This document shows, piece by piece, positions 17,274 to 24,117 of a stretch of DNA of 64,000 nt (position 1 is the stretch's first letter; each line of letters opens with the position of its first letter). Both the position numbers and the translations under genes were made by a program. This DNA is from an uncultured Prevotellaceae bacterium (GTDB lineage: Bacteria; Bacteroidota; Bacteroidia; Bacteroidales; Muribaculaceae): NCBI GenBank assembly GCA_900318865.1, contig ONMF01000010.1, positions 1 through 64,000 of the forward strand, read 5' to 3'. Below the pieces are notes generated by a model. That model was not told where the DNA came from, ran no database searches, and saw nothing but the letters and a program-made list of their open reading frames with translations.

Positions 17274-18836
17274 TCAAGGGGTTGTGATGGTGTCGAAGGT
17301 CGTGGCCGGGCGTTTCAGGGCCACATCGACTGTGGTGAGCCGTGGCACGAGGTGGGTGTGGCGCAGTGGCTTGCGGCTGCACAGCAGGTTGCGGTGCCAT
17401 TGTTTCTCGCCCAGGCCGGCGTCGGTGAAGTCGTAGGTGTGGTAGCCCTCGGCTTGCAGCAGTTGCAGCATCGGCTCGTTGGTGTCTTTTACAAACACCA
17501 CGTCGGCCCGGTGCTGTCGCACAGCCTGGATTTGGTCGTCGACCATCTCCTGGGTGTAACCCTCCTGCAGGCTCCAATACTTGCATGCCGGCAGAGCCTC
17601 GCTCTGGACCCCGAATCCTCGGTCGTGGGCCTGGAGGTAGAGCACGCGCGGGTGGTCGTACTGCTTCATCAGCCCGGCGTAGTAGTGCTGAACGGTCAGC
17701 TCCAGGCTCAGCGCGGTGATGTTCGACACGTGGTTCACCGTCAGCAGCAGTGCTGCCAGCGATGCGGCCGCCACGGGAAGCACTGTCCAGGGGCGGCTCA
17801 GCAGGCGTGCCAGCAACAACGCCAGCACGGGCACACCGTACCAGGAGAAGGTGGAGAGCGTGTTGAAGTAGGGGCGCCCGGCGGCATTGAGCAGCGTCAC
17901 GGCCAGATACCAAACGGCCGCTGCCGCCACCTGCCACCTGCCGTGGCGCACGTACAGGCCGTAGAGCACTATCGATGCGGCCAGCCCTGCCAGGTAGAGC
18001 AGCATTTGCCACTGGGTGAGGATGCTCCAAGCCTTATCCACGGTGAGCGAGTGGCCCGCCATGTTGCCAAATGTGGCGAACGTCACCCCGATGTATTCGT
18101 GCAGGAAGTCGTCCAGGCAGCCCTGGGCCAGCAGCACCAGCGCCATGGGCACCAGCGCCAGCGCCGCCCCGGCAACGCCCGTGAGCCATGTGCGGGCCAC
18201 GCTGCAGTGGCACCGGCGGGGCATCACCCATCCCATCCAGGGCACCCATGCCAGCATCATCAGCGTGCAGCTGTATTTGATCAGGAACGAAGCCCCCAAA
18301 GCAAAGCCCAGCGTCAAGGCCGCGCGCGTCGCCATGCGCTCGGAGTTGCGGCGAGCCACCGTGAATTGCAGAAAGTGGTAGATGACGGGCGCCAGCAGGG
18401 CGTTGCAGTAGTCCTCGGCCTTGACTTCCTCGTGAGCCAGGCCGCTGAGCATGAACACGCTCACCACGGCCACCACCGCCAGCGACGGCCAGCGGTGGAG
18501 CCCGAACAGGCGGGCGCACTTGTAGCAGTAATAGAAAATGAAGGTGTAGAGAGCCACCGACAGCCAGAACAGCCCCAGGTAATCGTGCGGGCTCATCAGG
18601 TAGCCCACGCCGTAGATGAGCCACAGCAGCGGCCCTTTCGAGTCGGCAAAGTCCACATAGGGCGTCATTCCGTTCATCCACGCCTTGCCGCAGGTGTAGA
18701 ACCAGTTCACATCGTAGTGTGGCCATGCGTCGTACAGGTAGCCGTCCCACGACACCAGCAGCAGTGCTGCCAGCGAATAGAGTGCCACCAGGGCCAGCGC
18801 CGTCCAGTCGGTTTTATTTCGTTCCAGCATCATCAT
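17274..18836 (-). CDS. Polytopic membrane glycosyltransferase (GT39/ArnT-like, GT-C fold)
   Basis: 520 residues with about ten to twelve predicted membrane helices. The first loop contains DAWPHYDVNWFYTCGKAWM, with the acidic residues typical of lipid-phosphate-sugar GT-C enzymes, and YVDFADSKGPLLWLIYG is the conserved PMT-family block. A periplasmic C-terminal domain of about 130 residues follows (HYYAGLMKQYDHPRVLY). It should move a sugar from a polyprenyl phosphate to a periplasmic acceptor; the acceptor is unknown. There are three ATGs in a row at 18836-18828. Its promoter lies in the repeat cluster upstream and uvrB follows after 8 bp. Confidence 0.78.
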   Translation of the reverse strand: MMMLERNKTDWTALALVALYSLAALLLVSWDGYLYDAWPHYDVNWFYTCGKAWMNGMTPYVDFADSKGPLLWLIYGVGYLMSPHDYLGLFWLSVALYTFIFYYCYKCARLFGLHRWPSLAVVAVVSVFMLSGLAHEEVKAEDYCNALLAPVIYHFLQFTVARRNSERMATRAALTLGFALGASFLIKYSCTLMMLAWVPWMGWVMPRRCHCSVARTWLTGVAGAALALVPMALVLLAQGCLDDFLHEYIGVTFATFGNMAGHSLTVDKAWSILTQWQMLLYLAGLAASIVLYGLYVRHGRWQVAAAAVWYLAVTLLNAAGRPYFNTLSTFSWYGVPVLALLLARLLSRPWTVLPVAAASLAALLLTVNHVSNITALSLELTVQHYYAGLMKQYDHPRVLYLQAHDRGFGVQSEALPACKYWSLQEGYTQEMVDDQIQAVRQHRADVVFVKDTNEPMLQLLQAEGYHTYDFTDAGLGEKQWHRNLLCSRKPLRHTHLVPRLTTVDVALKRPATTFDTITTP

Positions 18837-18854
18837 TCTCCCAATTTAGTGTGA

Positions 18855-18886
18855 CAAAGATAGTGCAAACCGAGACCAAAAACAAA
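18855..18886 (-). promoter_or_regulatory. Promoter of the membrane glycosyltransferase and uvrB
   Basis: Minus strand: TTTG (18886-18883), 20-bp spacer, TATCTTTG (18862-18855), both boxes perfect. It overlaps the start of the first tandem repeat unit. Confidence 0.75.
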
Positions 18887-19092
18887 TAAAAACTTGTTTT
18901 TGGCGAGGTGCCGCCTATCTTGGAGGTCGTCAGACCTCAACGAAGTGCAAACCGAGACCAAAAACAAATAAAACTTGTTTTTGGCGAGGTGCAGCCTATC
19001 TTGGAGGTCGCAAGACCTCAACGAAGTGCAAACCGAGACCAAAAACAAATAAAACTTGTTTTTGGCGAGGTGCAGCCTATCTTGGAGGTCGC
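18863..19092. repeat. Three tandem copies of an approximately 82-bp palindromic repeat
   Basis: Units start with GTGCAAACCGAGACC at 18863, 18945 and 19026 (lengths 82, 81 and about 67 bp, the last cut short). Each holds CCAAAAACAA facing TTGTTTTTGG, and the first two also GAGGTC-4 nt-GACCTC. Only a handful of bases differ between units. The unit core resembles the two-way promoter palindrome at 56801-56871, sharing GTGCAAACCGAG. Only the first copy keeps an intact -7 box. Confidence 0.9.
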
Positions 19093-19097
19093 CGCTC

Positions 19098-19142
19098 TCC
19101 CCCTAAGATAGAGGGGTGGCCCGTCAGGGCCGTGGGCGTGTG
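19098..19142. repeat. GC-rich repeat B, copy 1
   Basis: TAAGATAGAGGGGTGGCCCG and then TCAGGGCCGTGGGCGTGTGC. It closely matches 21522-21563. GGCCC/GGGCC forms a small hairpin. Confidence 0.65.
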
Positions 19143-19248
19143 CTAATTTTGCGTCATGAAACAAAACCTGCACATAGAAAACGAGCGCCGCAAGGCACGG
19201 CCGGCCAGCGCATGCGTATGCGTGTATAGAGATTATGTGGCCGAAAGT

Positions 19249-19279
19249 TTTGCGGTGTGGAATTGTTTTGATACCTTTG
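19249..19279 (+). promoter_or_regulatory. Promoter of the DPP5-like gene
   Basis: TTTG (19249-19252), 19-bp spacer, TACCTTTG (19272-19279); both boxes perfect. It lies 34 bp before the ATG at 19313. Confidence 0.82.
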
Positions 19280-19312
19280 CAAGGCAGTGAACAAAACTCA
19301 AAAACAAAATAT

Positions 19313-21451
19313 ATGAAACTGATTAAAACATTTGCTATTATGTTATCGACAGTGGCGTTGCTCTCGTCGTCGACGTGCAGCGACATCGTGGAGCAGCAAG
19401 GCCCCATCATCGGCAAGCCCGATGTGAAAGTGGAGAACGGCCAATTCACCCCCGAGTTGCTTAATTCGCTGGGTCGCGTGAGCGGTCCCACGGTGAGCCC
19501 CGATGGTCGAAAAATCCTTTACGGCGTCACCTATCAGGACATCGAGCAGAACAAAGGCAACCGTGAGCTGTGGGTGATGGACGTGGACGGGCAGAACGCC
19601 ACGCAAATCACCAAGACCCCTTCGAGCGAGAACAATGCCGTGTGGATTGAGGGCGGCCGGCGCATCGCGTTTGTCTACAAGGAGGGCGACGTGACCCAGA
19701 TGTGGGTGATGAACGCCGACGGCAGCGGCCGCAAGTGCGTGACGGCGCTGGAGAACGGCGTGGACGGCTTTGTGCTTTCGCCCGACGAGAAGCACGTGGT
19801 GCTCATCTCGCAGGTGAAATACGGCAAGAACGCCCAGGACCACCATCCCGACCTGAAAAAAGCCAACGCCCGCATCATCGACGACTTGATGTACAAGCAC
19901 TGGGACGAGTGGGTGGAAACGATTCCTCATCCCTTTGTGGCCGACTTCGACGGCTCGCAGGTGACCAACGTGAAAGACGTGCTCGAGGGTGAGCCCTTCG
20001 AGTCGCCCATGAAGCCCTGGGGCGATGTGGAGTCGCTGGCATGGACGCCCGACTCGAAGTCGCTCATCTACGTTTGCCGCAAGAAGGTGGGCAAGGAGTA
20101 CGCCATTTCGACCAATAGCGACCTGTTCCGCTATGAGCTGGCCACCGGCAAGACCGAGAACCTGACCGAGGGCATGATGGGCTACGACACCTATCCCATC
20201 GTGTCGAAGAGCGGACGGCTGGCATGGCTGTCGATGGAGCACGATGGATACGAGGCCGACAAGAACCGCATCTTCCTGATGGACACCAATGGCGAGAAGA
20301 AGGACTTGACCGCCAACTGGGACTACAGCGTGGACGCCATTGCCTGGAGTCCCGACGAGCAGTTCATCTATTTCATCTGCCCCTTCCAGGGCACGCAGCC
20401 CATCTTCCGCATGGAAGTGGCCACCCAGAAGGTCGACACCATTGCCTCGGGCACCTTCGACTACGACGGCCTGGCCTTTGCCGGCCCCGACACGCTGGTG
20501 ACCATGCGCCATAACTATGCCATGCCCAACGAGGTGTTCAGCGTGAAAGCGGGCGAGCAACCCAAGCAGCTGAGCCATGTGAACGATGACCTGCTGGCCC
20601 AGCTCGACAGCATCACCATAGTGCGCCGCCTCGTGCGCACCACCGACGGCAAGGACATGGTCACCTGGGTGGTGCTGCCGCCGCATTTTGACCCGGCCAA
20701 GAAATACCCGGCCATTCTCTTCTGCGAGGGCGGTCCGCAGTCGCCCGTGAGCCAGTTCTGGAGCTATCGCTGGAATTTCCGCATCATGGCTGCCAACGGC
20801 TATGTGGTGATTGCCCCCAACCGCCGCGGCCTGCCGGGCTTCGGCACCGAGTGGAACGCACAAATCAGCGGCGACTACGGCGGCCAAAACATGAAGGACT
20901 ACATGAGTGCCGTGGACGACATGAAGCGCGAACCCTACATCGACGGCGACCACATCGGCGCCGTGGGTGCCAGCTACGGAGGCTATTCGGTCTATTGGCT
21001 GGCCGGCAACCACGAGAACCGCTTTGCCTGCTTCCTGGCCCATGCCGGAATCTTCAACCTCGAAGCCCAGTACCTCGAGACCGAGGAGATGTGGTTTGTC
21101 AACTGGGATCTGGGCGGCCCGTTCTGGGAGAAGAACGCCACCACCATGAAGTCCTACACCGTGGCCAACCCCAAGAACTATGTTCAGAACTGGAACCGGC
21201 CCATCATGGTGACAGCCGGCGAGAAGGACTATCGCATCGTCTTCACCCAGGCCACCCAGGCGTTCAACGCCGCCAAGCTCATGGGGCTGGATGCCCGCAT
21301 GGTGCTTTTCCCCGAGGAAAACCACTGGATTCTCAAGCCGCAGAACTCCATCTTGTGGCAGCGTGAATTCTTCGGCTGGCTCGACCGCTGGCTCAAACCG
21401 CAGGCCGCACCGGCCACCGAGGGTTCCGCACCGGCCGACAGCGTGAAGTGA
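19313..21451 (+). CDS. S9 family peptidase, dipeptidyl-peptidase 5-like
   Basis: 712 residues from ATG 19313, which follows a perfect promoter and starts a signal peptide (MKLIKTFAIMLSTVALLSSS). Residues 50-430 form a beta-propeller (SPDGRKILYG, SPDEKHVVLIS, SPDEQFIYFI blades) and 460-700 an alpha/beta-hydrolase. The Ser is in GASYGGY near 553, the Asp in GEKDYRI near 639 and the His in ENHWI near 670. The S9C/DPP5 type removes dipeptides from oligopeptides in the periplasm and feeds amino-acid fermentation in Bacteroidales. A Thr-Cys after the leader could be a lipid site, but the lipobox is poor. Single-gene unit. Confidence 0.9.
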   Translation: MKLIKTFAIMLSTVALLSSSTCSDIVEQQGPIIGKPDVKVENGQFTPELLNSLGRVSGPTVSPDGRKILYGVTYQDIEQNKGNRELWVMDVDGQNATQITKTPSSENNAVWIEGGRRIAFVYKEGDVTQMWVMNADGSGRKCVTALENGVDGFVLSPDEKHVVLISQVKYGKNAQDHHPDLKKANARIIDDLMYKHWDEWVETIPHPFVADFDGSQVTNVKDVLEGEPFESPMKPWGDVESLAWTPDSKSLIYVCRKKVGKEYAISTNSDLFRYELATGKTENLTEGMMGYDTYPIVSKSGRLAWLSMEHDGYEADKNRIFLMDTNGEKKDLTANWDYSVDAIAWSPDEQFIYFICPFQGTQPIFRMEVATQKVDTIASGTFDYDGLAFAGPDTLVTMRHNYAMPNEVFSVKAGEQPKQLSHVNDDLLAQLDSITIVRRLVRTTDGKDMVTWVVLPPHFDPAKKYPAILFCEGGPQSPVSQFWSYRWNFRIMAANGYVVIAPNRRGLPGFGTEWNAQISGDYGGQNMKDYMSAVDDMKREPYIDGDHIGAVGASYGGYSVYWLAGNHENRFACFLAHAGIFNLEAQYLETEEMWFVNWDLGGPFWEKNATTMKSYTVANPKNYVQNWNRPIMVTAGEKDYRIVFTQATQAFNAAKLMGLDARMVLFPEENHWILKPQNSILWQREFFGWLDRWLKPQAAPATEGSAPADSVK

Positions 21452-21694
21452 CCCGTCGGCGACAAGACAGCAAGCAGGGGGCACCATTCCTGGCAGCGAT
21501 GCAGCCGGGCAATGATGCCCCCCACTATCATAGAGGGAGTGGCCCGCAGGGCCGGGGGCGAGTGCCGGCGATGTCGCTGGCACCCATGCAGGCATCACAC
21601 ACTCCTCCGTTGCTTCGCGCCACCACCCTTAACATTAGGGGAGGAGTCATCGCACAGGCATGCAGTTAGGAAAAATAGAAAAAAAGGATAATCC
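21452..21694. other. Gene-free repeat-rich intergenic stretch
   Basis: It holds a stem GGGGGCA (21477-21483) with TGCCCCC (21516-21522) that may end the DPP5 transcript although it lacks a T-run, repeat B copy 2 at 21522-21563, and a stem-forming stretch CTCCTCC...GGGGAGGAG (about 21601-21645). No convincing coding frame. Confidence 0.5.
21522..21563. repeat. GC-rich repeat B, copy 2
   Basis: ACTATCATAGAGGGAGTGGC, then CCGCAGGGCCGGGGGCGAGTGC; close match to 19098-19142. The two copies flank the DPP5-like gene in the same orientation. Confidence 0.65.
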
Positions 21695-21738
21695 GCAAAA
21701 CTCAAATAAATTTGGTTATGCGCTCGCTAATTCGTAAC
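21695..21738 (+). repeat. 44-bp direct repeat, copy 1 (inactive promoter copy)
   Basis: Identical over 44 bp to 21769-21812. It contains the -33 TTTG but ends in TAACGTTG, so its -7 box is broken. Confidence 0.92.
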
Positions 21739-21768
21739 GTTGGCTTTCGCCGAAGTTACTCACGCTCG

Positions 21769-21812
21769 GCAAAACTCAAATAAATTTGGTTATGCGCTCG
21801 CTAATTCGTAAC
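21769..21812 (+). repeat. 44-bp direct repeat, copy 2 (active promoter copy)
   Basis: Exact copy of 21695-21738, 74 bp further on. Here the next bases complete TAACTTTG, giving a full -7 box. Confidence 0.92.
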
Positions 21813-21816
21813 TTTG
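21785..21816 (+). promoter_or_regulatory. Promoter of glyS
   Basis: TTTG (21785-21788), 20-bp spacer, TAACTTTG (21809-21816); both boxes perfect; 40 bp before the glyS ATG. Confidence 0.82.
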
Positions 21817-21855
21817 CAGTTTGAATGTGAAACGAAATAACAATTGATTACCAAT

Positions 21856-23400
21856 ATGGCAAAACAAGAAGACGTTTTCAAGAAAATTGTGTCGCACGCC
21901 AAGGAGTACGGCTTCGTGTTCCCCTCGAGCGAGCTTTACGACGGGCTGGGAGCCGTCTATGACTACGGTCAGAACGGAGTGGAATTGAAAAACAACATCA
22001 AGCGCTACTGGTGGGAGGCCATGACGCTGCTTCACGAGAACATCGTGGGCATCGACAGCGCCATCTTCATGCACCCCACCATCTGGAAGGCCAGCGGCCA
22101 CGTGGATGCCTTCAACGACCCGTTGATTGACAACCGCGACAGCAAGAAGCGCTATCGTGCCGATGTGCTCATCGAGGACGAAATAGCAAAAATCGACGAC
22201 AAGATAAACAAGGAGGTGGAGAAGGCCGCCAAGCGCTTCGGCGACAAGTTCGACGAGGCCATGTTCCGCCAGACCAATCCCCGCGTGCTCGAGCATCAGG
22301 CCAAGCGCGACGAGCTGCACGCCCGCTATGAGCGCGCCATGAACGCCAATGACCTGGCCGAGCTCAAGCAAATCATCGTGGACTACGAGATTGTAGACCC
22401 CATCTCGGGCACCAAGAACTGGACCGACGTGCGCCAGTTCAACCTTATGTTCAAGACGCAGATGGGCAGCAGCGCCGACTCCACGATGGACGTGTATCTG
22501 CGTCCCGAGACGGCACAGGGCATCTTTGTGAACTTCCTCAACGTGCAGAAGACCGGACGCATGCGCATCCCATTCGGCATTGCCCAGATAGGGAAGGCCT
22601 TCCGCAATGAGATTGTGGCCCGCCAGTTCATCTTCCGCATGCGTGAGTTTGAGCAGATGGAGATGCAATTCTTTGTGCGGCCCGGCGAGGAGCTGGAGTG
22701 GTTCAAGTTCTGGAAAGAGACCCGCCTGCGCTGGCACAAGGCGCTGGGCCTGGGCGACGAGAAATATCGCTTCCACGACCACGAGAAGCTGGCCCACTAT
22801 GCCAACGCTGCCACCGACATCGAGTTCCAGATGCCGTTCGGATTCAAGGAAGTGGAGGGCATCCACAGCCGCACCGATTTCGACCTGTCGCAGCACGAGA
22901 AATTCTCGGGCAAGAAAATCCAGTACTTCGACCCCGAGCTCAACAAGAGCTACACGCCTTACGTCATCGAGACGTCGATCGGCGTGGACCGCATGTTCCT
23001 GTCGGTGATGTGCTCCAGCTACGAGGAGCAGGCTCTGGAGGGCGGCGACACCCGCGTGGTGCTGCATCTGCCCAAGGCACTTGCGCCGGTCAAGTGCGCC
23101 GTGCTGCCGCTGGTCAAGAAGGACGGCCTGCCTGAGAAGGCTCACGAAATCATGGACGTGCTCAAGTTTGACTTCGCATGCCATTATGACGAGAAGGACT
23201 CGGTGGGCAAGCGCTACCGCCGCCACGATGCCATCGGTACGCCCTACTGCATTACCGTCGACGGCCAGACGCAGGAGGACAACACCGTGACGCTGCGCGA
23301 CCGCGACACCATGCAGCAGGAACGCGTGGCCATCGACCAGCTGCCGGCCATCATCGGGCGCGAGTGCTCGCTCAATGGCCTGCTGAAGAAACTTATCTGA
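21856..23400 (+). CDS. glyS: Glycyl-tRNA synthetase, single-chain class II type
   Basis: 514 residues from ATG 21856 (MAKQEDVFKKIVSHAKEYGF). This is the alpha2 GlyRS used by Bacteroidetes, archaea and eukaryotes rather than the two-subunit glyQ/glyS form. Class II motif 2 appears as FRNEIVARQFIFRMREFEQMEM in two blocks, and motif 3 as IGVDRMF near residue 378; FVNFLNVQ and RPETAQGIFVNF are typical. The C-terminal anticodon-binding domain begins around residue 415 (APVKCAVLPLVKKDGL). It charges tRNA-Gly in the cytosol. The FKBP gene follows after 41 bp and is likely co-transcribed. Confidence 0.97.
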   Translation: MAKQEDVFKKIVSHAKEYGFVFPSSELYDGLGAVYDYGQNGVELKNNIKRYWWEAMTLLHENIVGIDSAIFMHPTIWKASGHVDAFNDPLIDNRDSKKRYRADVLIEDEIAKIDDKINKEVEKAAKRFGDKFDEAMFRQTNPRVLEHQAKRDELHARYERAMNANDLAELKQIIVDYEIVDPISGTKNWTDVRQFNLMFKTQMGSSADSTMDVYLRPETAQGIFVNFLNVQKTGRMRIPFGIAQIGKAFRNEIVARQFIFRMREFEQMEMQFFVRPGEELEWFKFWKETRLRWHKALGLGDEKYRFHDHEKLAHYANAATDIEFQMPFGFKEVEGIHSRTDFDLSQHEKFSGKKIQYFDPELNKSYTPYVIETSIGVDRMFLSVMCSSYEEQALEGGDTRVVLHLPKALAPVKCAVLPLVKKDGLPEKAHEIMDVLKFDFACHYDEKDSVGKRYRRHDAIGTPYCITVDGQTQEDNTVTLRDRDTMQQERVAIDQLPAIIGRECSLNGLLKKLI

Positions 23401-23441
23401 CTTCACCCCCCCAAAAAACTCACACAACCAACCTGACGACA

Positions 23442-23993
23442 ATGAAGAAGTTTCCGATCATACTGATACTCGCGGCCGTGGTGGCCCTTATCGCTTCGTG
23501 CGTGGGCAATAGCGTGGAGGACGAATACAAGGACTGGCGGCAGACCAACACCGAGTGGTTCAGCATGCAGGTGAACCGCACCGATGCCAGCGGAAAGTCC
23601 TACTACAAGATGCTGGGCGCGCCATGGGACCCCAGTGCGCAGACGCTCATCCACTGGTATAACGACACCATGCTCACGCGCAACAACCTCAAGCCGCTTT
23701 ACACGTCGACGGTCGATGTGAAGTATCGCCTCCGCCTCTACGACGGCACCGCCATCGACTCGTCCTACACCAGCATGTCGCCGGCCGACAGCGTCACACG
23801 CTTTGTCATGCCCGGCACCCTCATCGAGGGATGGGTGATGGCCATGATGAATATGCACGTGGGCGACAGCTGCTCGGTCATTGTGCCTTATCAGCAGGGC
23901 TACGGCTCGGTGACGATGGGCAAGGTGAAGCCGTTCTCGACGTTGGTGTTTGACATCAAGCTGGTGTCTATCTACGGTTACGAGACCAACTGA
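23442..23993 (+). CDS. FKBP-type peptidyl-prolyl cis-trans isomerase lipoprotein
   Basis: 183 residues from ATG 23442. The N-terminus MKKFPIILILAAVVALIASC is a lipoprotein signal with the acylated Cys at residue 20. The C-terminal half has the FKBP pattern: VDVKYRLRLYDGTAIDSSY, FVMPGTLIEGWVMAMMNMHV and CSVIVPYQQGYG, although a few of the hydrophobic active-site residues are replaced. It should help fold exported proteins from the periplasmic face of a membrane. It follows glyS by 41 bp and ends before a terminator shared with the antiporter gene. Confidence 0.87.
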   Translation: MKKFPIILILAAVVALIASCVGNSVEDEYKDWRQTNTEWFSMQVNRTDASGKSYYKMLGAPWDPSAQTLIHWYNDTMLTRNNLKPLYTSTVDVKYRLRLYDGTAIDSSYTSMSPADSVTRFVMPGTLIEGWVMAMMNMHVGDSCSVIVPYQQGYGSVTMGKVKPFSTLVFDIKLVSIYGYETN

Positions 23994-24017
23994 GCGCGTA
24001 CTGAAAATACTGGAAAT

Positions 24018-24047
24018 GGAGGAGCGACTGAATGATGTTGCTCCTCT
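24018..24047. terminator. Hairpin terminator between FKBP and antiporter genes
   Basis: GGAGGAGC with GCTCCTCTT gives a 7-8 bp stem with an approximately 14-nt loop, near the FKBP stop and 70 bp from the facing antiporter stop. Confidence 0.6.
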
Positions 24048-24117
24048 TCATTTATAAAATCAGGCCAGGCATAAAACGTAATGACCGATTGGGCGGGGAG
24101 GAATGTGGCAAAGGCTC

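Noticed and set aside
17266..18030. N-terminal extension of UvrB by about 255 residues
   Set aside because: The extension overlaps the glycosyltransferase gene in another frame, has no UvrB homology, and the ATG at 17265 starts at the normal UvrB N-terminus.
18863..19092. CRISPR-like array
   Set aside because: The units are tandem with no unique spacers, are 81-82 bp long, and there are no cas genes near.
19156..19290. 44-codon frame from ATG 19156
   Set aside because: It overlaps the perfect promoter of the DPP5-like gene and its product has no sign of being real.
19343..21598. Long open frame antisense to the DPP5-like gene (also similar ones over uvrB, glyS, the antiporter, alaS and the membrane glycosyltransferase)
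   Set aside because: These mirror frames come from the strong GC-third-position codon bias of the real genes; their products are low-complexity, His/Gly/Val-rich and match no family I know.
21448..21669. 73-codon frame after the DPP5-like gene
   Set aside because: It runs through repeat B and hairpin sequences and shows no protein-like pattern.
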